Assembly (NCBI RefSeq): GCF_910592395.1
Contig: NC_088324.1
Span: forward strand, 5,980,953 to 6,040,952
DNA length: 60,000 nucleotides
DNA from: Lineus longissimus
Lineage: Eukaryota; Nemertea; Pilidiophora; Heteronemertea; Lineidae
Direction of reading: 5' to 3'
The notes beneath the pieces were generated by a model. It saw nothing but the letters and a program-made list of their open reading frames with translations. It made no database searches and was not told the DNA's origin. Made by a program: the position numbers and the translations under genes. Every line of letters starts with the position of its first letter. The first letter of the stretch is position 1. Shown here piece after piece: positions 1 through 12,500 of the stretch.

Positions 1-276
1 TGCTCTAAAAAACGTAGTTAAGTCAGTTCAGCGCGATGCCCATTGATGCAATGGAAATGCATTACAATTCGCCGTTACCATTGTTGTGTTCTCCCCATGT
101 TATTTGTATTTTGAAGACATCGACTCAACCGGCCAGAATGCAAGCATAGGAATAGGATAAGTTGACTGAAGTTCATTCCCATGATCTAATTAAATTGAAG
201 ATTGGTTTACTTTGAGGCACGTTCATTTTATGTCCTGACAATATGATTTGAGTTCTCAAAACATATTTCTTTCTAG

Positions 277-552
277 TGCCAAACGCTATTAGCGACGCAA
301 ATATCGTATTCTCTCTCGTCGAGGCTGATTCTGCGCGGGTCTCATGGATGGCCGCCAGTGGAAGCTTTGATAGCTACATCGTCAAGATAAGCCCTACTGT
401 GGGAGGAGCAAAACCCGAGAATAACACTGTGCAGAAGGGAACTGAATCGACTAACTTGGTCTTTCTCACCGCTGGCACTGCATACGACGTCTCGATAACT
501 ACCTCGGCCGGTGGGGTGGAGAGCACCCCAGCGTCCAAGACATTTTGGACTA
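277..552 (+). CDS. RPTP exon: FN3-like module 1
   Basis: Phase 1-1 exon of 276 bp, with acceptor ttctttctag and donor gtaagt. It encodes one FN3-like module of 92 residues with the array signature: a core Trp after strand B (VSWMAA), GSFDSYIVKISP in strand C, a PENNTVQKGTES loop and the LTAGTAYDVSI strand F. Four more exons downstream encode close relatives, so it belongs to a tandemly duplicated exon set that probably continues upstream. Confidence 0.85.
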
Positions 553-3500
553 GTAAGTCATCATACGGTTGCAGTCGAAAGATAAATTTCCCTTTAACTT
601 ACTAGATCGAACGTTGTTACGAATACCAAACGTACACTCCCCCCTCAAGGACATGACACTAACAACTCGCTTAAATTAATTTTTCTTCCCGGTTAATTTT
701 GAGATTGCTAATTAGTAACAGGCTGAACGTCTTTTGGAAATTTGAGGTACATTTGACGGGTATATATATAATCACTATAATGTAGGATAAACCGAAAAAA
801 ACCAGCGCCATCAACATACGGGAGTCTTTACCGAGTTCGTGCTTAAAACAGCTAACTGTTCAAGGCTTGCATATCTTTTTTCATCAGAGCCAGCTTTTGT
901 CACCAAAGACTCCATCATTATCTCGAATTTGACCACAACTTCGGCCATAATGTCATGGGCCCCTGTGACTGTGGGCACATTCGACAACTACACCATCACC
1001 ATCAGCCCTACCAGCGCAGGCGAGGAAGTTGTACCAAATACCGTCCCCAAGGGAATCGAGACGACTGATTTGAAGAAACTCCTTGCGGGAACAGCCTACA
1101 ATATCACCATCAAAACTACACACAAGGGAAAGGAGAGTGCGAGTAAAACTGTTACGTTCACCACCAGTAAGTTTTTGGCAAAAGAATGAGTTGATACGCT
1201 TGCACAATCTAGGTCAAGTTAGTGTCATGGCATCGGCATCTGGCTTTATAAATCATGCTTCAAGTTGTTAACAATACTTTTGACATTTTGTAAAAAGTGC
1301 TCAACATCATCCTGAGATGTGCAAAATCCTGCAGTCATTCATTTGTAAATGGTGAACAACTTAAAAAACGTATAGTCGAACACGACGAGAAAGAAATCAT
1401 TTTAAAAATCAGAATTTGTTGAGACAAAAATCTTGACGCTGCTGTTAATAGTAACTCCAGTGAACCTTTTTTCCACCCCAGCGTGTCAGAGAGTCAATAC
1501 TTCCAACACCTATTATTTCAGGACCAAATCCAGTTGATAAAACTTCCATCACCTTTTCCAATATTCTTACCGTGAACGCCACTGTCACGTGGCAAGCGGC
1601 AAACGGTACTTTCGCAGACTACATCGTGAGAATCAGCCCGTCAACAAATGGTGCGAAGGCAAATCCAGCGATTGTAGCGAAAAGTACTCTTTCAACCTCT
1701 TTGACCTCGCTGACGGCCGGTACGGCGTACACAGTCGGGATCATTGTGCGGGTTGGAACAACCGAGAGTACTGAGGCCACCAAGGTGCTGAAAACGAGTG
1801 AGTATACAACGTTGATTTCCCTTTGGTGAGTATGTTCTTGACTATTGGGTGATTCTACTGACTGTTTTGCGATGGCAGGCCTTACAGCTTATGGAACACC
1901 ACATCCCGCGAAAGCAAGACATTGTAGGCAGAAGCCTTACAATTTCTGTCCTCTGCTCGTGAAGACAAAGAAAATTATATGATAAGGAAACTGCAATTGA
2001 GTAGCTGATCCGACTCCGAGTCACAAGATGGCTCGAGATGATTTTCCCCAAAATTATAAAGAAAATGTCGATACACTAGTAGGAGGCTTTCCGACTTATT
2101 AACCGGTTCTCTAGTCTAAGTTTTCCTGATTTATCCGGCCAAGATTTGTGAGCACTCAGAATGACCCTATAAGTGTGTGAATACTAATTAGCTCACTCAG
2201 TTCGGTCACCTCAAGGCTCAATAACTAACTTCTAGGTACTCGTTCTTGAATGCCCTATTTTGGGAAGCCCAATAATTTTTCACAGGTTTTCTAGAAATCC
2301 GACCATTCAGATAAAAAATGGCGGACATTGTCGGACTTTTGTCGGATAAATCAGGAAAAAGTTAGTGAAACCTTAAGAAGTCGGACAAAGACTCCTAATT
2401 GTAATAGCTGTAGCCACGGATTCCTTTCTGTCAGTTCTGTATACCCATTCTCTCACGAGTAGAAAACATCAAGAAATGCGAGTTGACGACTTTTGAGTTG
2501 ACGACTTTGGGACCTCGCCTGCGATATTAATACCGATATTGTTATTTTTGGGATGGACCAGCGTTCATGTGGTATTTGCCTTGCTTCATGCATTTTCGCA
2601 AATTTTTCTACAGATTACACACTGGGTGTTATGAGGGAACGCTGGAACGTTCCTAATCCTATCGTACAACAGGTTGTCCCTGGTTCACTTTCTGCAATAT
2701 CGCTGAAGAATTCAAACACATTGTAAACCTTTTGGGGCAAAGTTGTGATTTTCTCTAGTTTTGTCAACCCGATCAATGTTTAGCGCGAGCTTTGCAGCAA
2801 TGACAGCAGAGCCGAGTCAGACACAGGCCTTGCATGGGACGATGAGGCAGGCATCAGATACTGTGTAAGATTTAACAATCCTTTTGTCCCAAGATAGAGT
2901 GTCAAAGGCTTGTGTCTTAAACTGAGTAACATTTGCATTGGTTTCAGGGCCAGATGCGGTCGCACCGGCTACCATCAAAGTAACGGCAGTGACAGCAAAC
3001 TCTGCAGTCCTTAGCTGGAATACAGTCTCGTCGGGGACGGTTGATAAGTACCTAATTGGTCTTACTCCAAACACTGGAGGAGCCGAGGCCTTCCCGAACG
3101 CCGTCAACGTAGGGACTACCACAACTAACCTAGTGCGCCTCACTGCGGGGACATTATATAGAAGTGCAATAACGACACAATATGGGAACCAAACGGGAGT
3201 TGCTACAACGCATTCATTTTCAACATGTAAGTACCAATGACATGCGGCTGTTATAAAACGCGGAATCCGCGTTTTATAATTCCGCGGATTCCGCGTTTTA
3301 TAACAGCCGAATGACATGTGACGTTAATTTACAGCACACGGACGTATGTAGATTCACCAAATTTAGAAGTCAAGAGACAAGGGCTTGTGTATTGCCTGTG
3401 CTCGTGCGGTGCATTTGTTGCAGTGTTTCCTCAATATCAACGTGCATTGCACACATATACGAAGACTCATATGTGCAATGCCCGTTGATATTATCTTACG

Positions 3501-6500
3501 TGTAGCATATCGTTCCGTCAACATTTTGTTAAGGATAATTAAATATCAAATCAAATCAAAAACGGCACATAGGCATCTTTTTTATCATTTAAACCCATGT
3601 ACACGTACAACTGAAAGCATGGTTAATACATGTATTTAATAAACCATCAGTATCGATAATTCGACCTTTAATTCAATAACTGTGTTGATAATCAGAATAG
3701 ACATGGTTCCGCAGAAGTGATTTATAAAGCAATCCGTCTTTCAGTACCACCCAACCTAGCCTCAGGGGTTACGGTGTCAGCGGTCACAACCACCACAGCT
3801 ACAGCCGCCTGGACCAAGACTGACGGCATTTTCGACAGTTACCGGACCACAGTCAGTCCAGATGTCGATGGGGAGAAAGTGGATACACCGAACGTGACGA
3901 AGTCTGAAGCTAATCCCCAGACCACTCTGTCCAACTTGAAGCCGCGCCAAGAGTACACAGTGCGAGTTAGCACCATGTTAGGAAATGTTTTGGGTGCCGC
4001 GAATAGCTATACTTTTACCACCAGTAAGTATTCGTCGATTTTGGAGGGAAGTTCGTCGTAAAGTGATTGACAAACGAAGTAAAGGCTGTCGCTGGCTTAA
4101 AATGACCATGCCTTGATTATTGAGTGCTCGATGGGTGACATGTTTCTTAATCGGGTTATTTCATTGGTTTAAAAAATGTATCGTGAGTACTGTTTTTTTT
4201 CAGAGGACTGTCCTGCCGGTAACTTCCGGGAGCCCGGTGCTCGCAATTGCACGGAGTGCCACTGTATCGGGACGTGCTACCCAAAAGCTGGGTGTACAGA
4301 TAGCGCATGCAGCAAGGGATACAAGACGCCACCACAATGCCAGGAATGTAAGACTCTCGCCCCAGTATATAACAGGCATAGGGGATACGTGATGTGCACT
4401 AAGATAGGCTTATATTATGATACCATTGAATCGGCAAAGATAGTCAAATTTGTATAAAATTCCTGGTCGGTGCGTTTACAAGGTACAATATAGCGGTACA
4501 TGTTGATCAATTTAAAATTATTTTATTTGTAGTCATTTTATTCTTTTCTTTTTCTTCACCAGCCTGTCCCAAGGGTTTATTTGGCTTTGGCTGCCAGAAC
4601 AGCTGCCACTGCAAACCCAGTGATATATGTTCACACATCACAGGAACCTGTCCCAATGGTTGCCACCCTGACTACTGGGGAATAGACTGTCAGCAATGTA
4701 AGTAATCATCAAGGGTCTGTGTCCAAAGGGGTGCCACCCAGACTACCAGCACTAGTAGGAGGCTTTTTTCCGACTGCTTAGCGGTTTCTCTAACTTTCCT
4801 GATTGTCGATCCGACAAAAGTCCGACATTTTCCGACTTTTCCCTGAAAGGTCGGATTTCTAGAAACCTGTGAAAAATACTAGGACTTTTAATGAGGTGTG
4901 ACCTAATTGAGTGAGCTAATTAGCATACACACTTGGGGTCACTCTATATGACTCACACCTCATTAACCGTATTCAGCCAAGGGCTTTGATATTTGTTGTC
5001 CTATTTTAAGAAGCCCTGATAGTTTTCACAGTTTTCTAAAACCGACCTTTCAGGGAAGAGTCGGACAGTGTCGGACTTTTGTCAGATAAATCATGAAAAA
5101 ATTAGAGAAACCGTTAAGAAGTCGGAAAAAGCCTCCGACTAATTCAGGGAGCAAACTCTCAGAGAATGTAAGTGATCGTCATGGTCGCCTGTTCCTAGAA
5201 GTGCCACCCTGACTATCCGGGCGCAAATTCTCCGAAATCTAAGTAACCACATTGGGCATCTATCCGAATGCGTACTGCCTGACTCCAGGAATCAGACTGT
5301 AAGAAATGTAAGTAGGGCGCCTGTTCCAATGGTTCCACCCTGACTGACAGATATGTAAGTTAATCGATAGCAAAATGAAATCCGCTTTTCTTTGCCAATC
5401 TAGGTCAATGGTGTGTTTTGTCCTAGTTTTAGATCACATAAACAATGAATACGTCCCTAAAACATGCTAGACAATTTGTTTTTGTCATTCAAAACAATAC
5501 CTAAATGAGGCTGCTATTTTGTTTATCACCCCCAGCTTAATATATCTCACTAATCACGGCGACGCAATAGGCCTATTTAACTTTGTCAGAATCATGGAGC
5601 TGGGAAATTGCGTCGCTAAAAACGAATGATGGCTCGCATATGGTGTTTTCGAAGGGAAAATTAAAAACTAAGCAAGCAACTATTTTTCAGTAATTTCAAT
5701 TCAGTTTGAGCATTATCTCAAATTTCGAATAAGGATATCAAGATATGTTAACTACTTGTTAAGCGTCCTACAAACAAGTGATTGAGTCGCATCACCATCC
5801 TCGTGTTTCCCGCAAACGAGCGGCATTCGTAAAAAAGAAATTGAGATCACAGGTACCTGCGACGTAGGTTGACGTTACTTCGAATGTGACGTCAGCATAA
5901 CGTCAAAGGAATTAGTGATACGAATTTCCATTCCCTTCGAACTTCAACGAAGACCTGGTTGTAAAAAAATTGAAGTCAAGAAGATGTATTGCCACTGCAT
6001 TAAGGTCTTGTGTTTATTGAAATTTTTAAAAGAATCATTTGTAAAAACTTGCCTCTTTTTTCACAGTGTTGCCTGGTTTGAATCAAGCCCCAACACTCTC
6101 CGGTGTATCATGTTCGAACGTGACGGTTAAATGGCTTGCGTTTGATACGACTAGAGGCGATACCAGTTCCTTCCCTGACATCAGCAGATATGTGTAAGTA
6201 CTCCATCTGTGTCTTCTGTCCTGGACTTTTACATTGAGCAGAACCAAAGTTGCTGTTTGATGGTAAAACATGTGAGATAACACCAGGGCTGAGTTGTTCG
6301 AAACTACGTTAGCTTTAACAGCGCAGTTAAGTCTTAACGTGAATATTCTAATAGGTTTAACTGAAAGAGATAACGTCCTTAAGGATACTTAACGTAACCG
6401 TTAGGGATAACGTGACTTTGGTGCTTTTGAACAACCGGGTCCTGTTATCCTTTACGGTTGCGTTAATTATCCTTATGGACGTTATCTCTCTCAGTTAATC

Positions 6501-9500
6501 CCATAGAATTTTCATGTTAAGACTTAACGGCGCCGTTAAAGCTAACGTGATTTTGAACAACCCAGTCCTGGTCAGTATAGATTTCTAACTTGACTGTGGG
6601 TCCTCTAACTAGGTCAAGGGTCAAATCCAAAAATGGGCTTGGTTTTTGAAAATAATAAAATGATTATCAAATAATTTGCTTACAAAGTTCCCGCAAAAAT
6701 AGATGCTTCTAAATATGCTTAATCAGATATATTGACATATTGACGCCTATGCCAGCATTGAATCAAGCAGATTTCTGCCACCTGTGAGCCAGTCGGTGAA
6801 CTATATGTGTTTCTCTGGCATATTGTCGTGATTAAAGTATGTATATTTGCTTAACGTGCAGCCATATTTTTGTTGAAACTTTACAATTTAGAACTTCAAA
6901 TTTGTATGATATCATCCTTGCCTAATAGACCCTGAAATGTTGTCTCGAATTACAGCTTTGACATCTTACTTGATGTGCAGTGACATTTTCAACTAGGTCA
7001 ACTAGATTATTAAAATGACTATTTTCCGGTATTTCTCATTTGGCAAACCAGGAGGCATTTTCCGACTTCTGAACGGATTCCCTTACTTTTTCCTGATTTA
7101 TCCGACACAGGTCCGACATTGTCCGACTTTTCATTGAAAGTTATAACTTCTAGAAAACTGTGAACAATTCTAGGGCTACCCAAAAAAGGGCAATAAAGAT
7201 CAAAGGCCTATGTTGAATGGGGTTAATGAGGTGACCTAATTTATAGAGCTAATTAGTATTCACACTGAGGGCCACACTGAGTGTTTGGCTCAGACCACAT
7301 AAACCCCATTCTTAGGCCTTTGCTCTTTATCAACCTGTTTACGGAAGCTCTGGTATTTTTCACAGTTTTTTTTAGAAATCCGACCTTTCACTTTCAGGAA
7401 AAGTCGGAGAATGTCGGACTTTGTAGAATAAATCAAAAAAAGTTAGATAAATCGTTAAGAAGTCAGAAAAGGCCTCCTACTAGTGTATTGACTTCGCCCG
7501 ACTTTTCATCATTCACTCGAAAGTATAAAATGTTTATACTACATGTGGCTGAGTTTTCTTTCAGGCTTCAGATGAGTACTAATGGCACCTGGTCCGACAT
7601 CAAGCCAAGCTACGATCACTATAGTAACAATACATACAGTCATCTGGTGTCTGGGCTCCAGCAACACACCAGCTACAAGTTCCGCGTGAGGACAGATGCC
7701 AATCTCACTATTACGTTTCCTACCTTGAGCTACGTCGTGATCCCCGGCAGACCCAGCCCAGTGACGCCTAACATAATACCGCCGTGTTTCCGTAAGCATC
7801 GCATTCGGTTTTGTCTGCTGCAATTTAGATAGGAGATCGGCGAGATCTCTAGTTACTACAGCTGTGCCGCTGTCAGTGTCCCTTTACCACATGACCAGGC
7901 GATCGACAGTTATGATTAATTAGTAAACACTTGGAATGTTTTTAATCACTCGGACCAAGTATCAGAGCTATTTTCACTTGAAATGAAGTCTTCAGGAGTT
8001 CATCACCACACATTTTTCACTTATTATGGGTAACTGTCGAGGTGTCGACTGGTATTCTACATTACTTTGTTTTTGGATCAACAGAAAGCCGACAGGTAGA
8101 AAGAAATGTCCATCCAGAACTCGACAATCATTCAACTCTTATTTAGTTGTGACCACTCCTGGGGAGTTTACAAGTTTTTCAATACATTTGTACATTCAAC
8201 GCTGCATTGATGTTTTAACGTGTCCTCATCACAATCCGAACATCATCGTGAGCTCGATATTCAGACACTGACAATGACTTTGTTAAGGCAGTTTATAGCA
8301 TGTAATCTGTTCAGGGGAAGTGAGACAAAAAAGACGGCCAAAGTTTTGACATAATTTCAATGTCAAAACTAATAATATGTCAAAATCCAATCATTTTATG
8401 GTTATAATACTAGCATATTATGCTAATATTTTATGGTTAAAATGCTAGTATTTTAACCATAAAATATTTTAACCATAAAATGCTAGTATTTTAACCATAA
8501 AATACTAGCATAATATGCTAGTATTTTAACCATAAAATGATTGGATTGCAGTACATGTATGATTCTAACAATTAAAAACCGCTTTGATCGCAGTTCTAAC
8601 AATCTAACAATCAAACAAGCAGTTTTAACCGCTACTACCTGAGATTTAAATTTCATTCGCCGATATCGATTGCTTTAGGCCCGTGGTCATTGCATATGCC
8701 TGCGACAAAAGCCGGTCATCGCAGTGAACTGCTAGTATTAATAGCAAAACCAACTATTAGCAACTACCCGCAGACGGGAAAAATTGATGTCACACAGAGC
8801 AGCGATTATATCGCAGGTCGCTCATTTGCGTGTTGCTTTACTTTCTTCTTTCATTACTAGCCTTGGTTACCACTGCAACTACAACGACGAAAATAACAAC
8901 ACCTAAACCGACAATCATCACGACTTCTCCTATTCCAGGAGGTAAGAACCGAGGTTTGAAGTCCAGATGAGATATTTTATAAGATTCGTAGACGAAATGT
9001 TAGTCGGTTTCTTGTGTATGATTGTGCAATATTCACTGATTCTTGTAACATTCTCAACTAATATCTCAATCGAAAGTCTTACAAGAATCTTGTAAGGAAT
9101 GTGCACGTCATTGTACACCAAAATGAGTGAGACATTAATTCAAAATCTTCTGAGAATCTTATTGGGATTTTTGAGTGGGGTAACAAAAAACGTTGTCTTT
9201 GTCAATTATTGTGGACTACAATCTCACCCAGGATAATCAAAATCCTGAACTCTGGGCATGCGTAATCCTGGTTCCGAGTCGACTCATATTCTTGAATCGT
9301 GTGCTCTGATTCAACTTATGCTTTCGGACCTGGGGATCTTAGGGAACACGATCGTTGAAGTTTCACATTAAAGTTTCCGTCCGATAGCTAGGCTGCATTA
9401 AGTGAGAAGCTGTTGTCGTAAATGCTTACTTTGCGATCTTTTGCTTCGTCACGCCGCCCAAGCAGAGATATCTTACTTGAAATCAGTCCAACGTAGGCCC

Positions 9501-12500
9501 GGTGTGACAGCGGATATAGTCCCCCTGGAGTCATAGTCCGGTAGCATTGTATTCGACCAATTAAGCAGCATGATCTATTGTACCGCTAACCCTAACCAAA
9601 ACATTTAGCAATGCGGGCTATTGTTACACGGACTATCAGCCCTAGGACTACTATCCCCGCCACACCGGTAGCTCAAGATCCGAATGTACGCGTCAGGTAA
9701 ATACTACCATGTTAGGTATGCATTGGAAGAGATGACTCGGAACTGGGACTTGGTACACAATGCCCTGATCATGAGTTCAGGATTTTTATTCTCCGGGGTG
9801 GATTCTGTACGTGCTGAAGCCCCCTTACAAAGCAGTCACACTGTTTATGCTACCGATTTAGACTGCACGTTTCTTTAAATGATATGTTTAGTACAAAACT
9901 ATAAATAGTACTTTTTTAATGTATTATTTGCCTACACTACGAGTATTCAAGACATAGATGTTTCAGCTTTAAAAAATTCATTTAGCACCATCTGCCCCGC
10001 TGAACCTTGCTCTGACGGCATCATCATCGACCACAATAGACGTGAGCTGGGAGCCACCTGCATCTAATGATCACACGGGTTACAACCTATTCTACGGCTT
10101 AAAAGGTAGGCCTGGGCATGGAATGGAAAGTTATTAGACAAGTGAGGCTTGAAAATCTTACGTATTACGAATTACGAACTTTAAGCTCCAAAATAACCCA
10201 AGTTCTATGTTACTATCACGTGTCAGCCTATAAAAACTCATTAACAACAACTATTATACATTTCTATAGTTTTTTGTGGTAGTTTTTTATGTCCTTGATT
10301 TCAAAGGACATAAAAAACTACCACAAAACTACTGACCACTGTGTTCTGATTGTTGAAAAACAGGCACAACAAACCCATCAGCCTAATACTCCGTACAGGA
10401 GTTGTTGCTGATTGTAATACCAGATCCAGATCCAGAAACGGACTCTAATTGATAACATCTCGGCTAGTTTGTCACCTCGGATCCAAAATTCGCTGAAAAT
10501 GCTGTAAATATGTACGGATTTTAAGCACTGACTATCATCGTCCTTGCTGCTTGCCAAATTTGAATGCCACCTCCCCCCTTCTTGCCAGTTGGGGCGATCA
10601 TACCACAATCATATTGACATTAAATAAACATACCTAATCTGTTTTTAGTCCCCGGCGATTGTCCAGCGGTGGCTCCAGCTGACTATACAGAGACAGAAGT
10701 CCCTCTCGCGGCAAGTATCAAGACCCACCAACTGAGTGGCCTCAAGCCTTGGTCCAGTTACAAGATATCTCTCCGAGCTACAAATCTAATAGGATCAGGT
10801 CAAGCTGCCGTGGCAACTATTCGAACGAAAGAAGCAGGTGCGCATTTACGGCTTTTTTGTTTTTATTTGATAGAGCTGCAGGACGCTTCTTACCGGTTGC
10901 TTTCAAAATGACATACAGTACTTTTCATTTCTAATGTCGACCAATAAGAGCATAATTTTGTGCTGTTGAATTGAATGTCATCCGTTTTTTAAATTCATTT
11001 TTTTTAAACATGTATGGCGTTAAAAGCCTGGGTGGTAATTTACGGTTTTGGATATTGAGTTGAGAGTAATCATCAAATAGATTACCATGATGTATGGACA
11101 ATTTGGTTAAATGTGTAGGAAATGTGCGCAAATCGCGTCGACTCTCTGCAACACGACTAGGTCGTCTGTTCAATCCATGTCTCTAAGCTATGCAGCTATG
11201 AGACGTCGACGTCGATTAAACATCAGCGTGGATGATACTTTGGGAAATAAACCTCAAAACAGTTGGAGCAGATGTCGTAGCTGGAAAAACATGATCCCTT
11301 AAGTGTATGGTGGTGGTTAAAAGGTACAGAGAGGCCGCCATGACAGTCAACACACTTAAGGTTGGCGGCGCTAAATGCGAATATCTTGTCCCCTTGATAC
11401 TCTACATTTGAGACGTTTCACTCGTTTACACTTATCCGAAGTGTTTGGTAACAGCTCAGTTCTCCACCCAGAGCAATTCTTCATGCGAATAATGTTGCTG
11501 TGAACGAGTTTATACATTTTTAAACCAGAACCTGACCCTGAACTCGTTTCAGCTCCGACTGGTAAATGCAGCAATCTCCAAGCAAGCGATGTCACAGCCT
11601 CTTCGTTCATGCTAAGTTTTGTCCCACCTCCCTGCCACACCAAAAACGGTGCCTTTAGTATGTACAGGGTGAGAACACAGGATCTGGCGGGCAAAAGCAA
11701 TAGCTACGAGTACAAATTGCTCAATGCCTCTTACGCTATAACCGGTCTAAACCCCGGCACCAGCTACCAGGTGGTTGTCGCATTTCTGAACGCTGAGACA
11801 CAGCCATCACCGGAATCAGATGCAGTTAAAGTCAACATGTGTAAGTTAAAAGAACGCTGAAAGGAATTTAAAATTCATATCATTCAAAGTTGGCAACGAA
11901 AATACTTCAATCGTCGTAAGCATAAATCTAAAATTGTTTTGTATATTTAACATAACATGAAAAGAGGTTGCCCGCTCTTCTGGTTCATAATTCGATTTCA
12001 TATCTGGGGTTTCATTATACATATCAAGTGATCATGATACACTAGTGGACCTCTGCATTAGACGGCTATCAAAAAGTCGTTTTCGAAATCGTACGCCATC
12101 ACCATGACTTGTAATACGACTTCTTTCTATCCGCAATATGCACAAGTGCGATCCAGAAATTAGACTAGCGTCATTGTGCAGGTCCACGTATTTTATCAAT
12201 AGGGAATTTTGGCAAAGCCCCCTAAACAACAACACTAGCGCCTATTCCATTGTTCGAGATCATTATGTCGAACAATTGGAGAAGTGTTCGTGTTCGCGTT
12301 TCGGAGGATTTGCAAAAACTCACTGATAGTAGGCCAGCGAAATGCCAACGAACGTGAAAGCCTATCCCATTATTCAACCTCATGATAACTGTCGAAAGAG
12401 GGATAGGCGTTCACGCTGACGTTTCGGAGGCTTTGCGAAACCCCTCTATTGTGAAAATATTTGTCAGTTCAGTTGGATTGAAGATGTCGTCCGACCACTT

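Noticed and set aside
2817-3317. 166-codon minus-strand ORF
   Set aside because: It overlaps the fourth FN3 exon of the plus-strand gene completely and shows no domain; a shadow frame.
9585-9605. Telomere-like ctaaccctaacc
   Set aside because: Only two units, inside a palindromic MITE; too short to be an interstitial telomere array.
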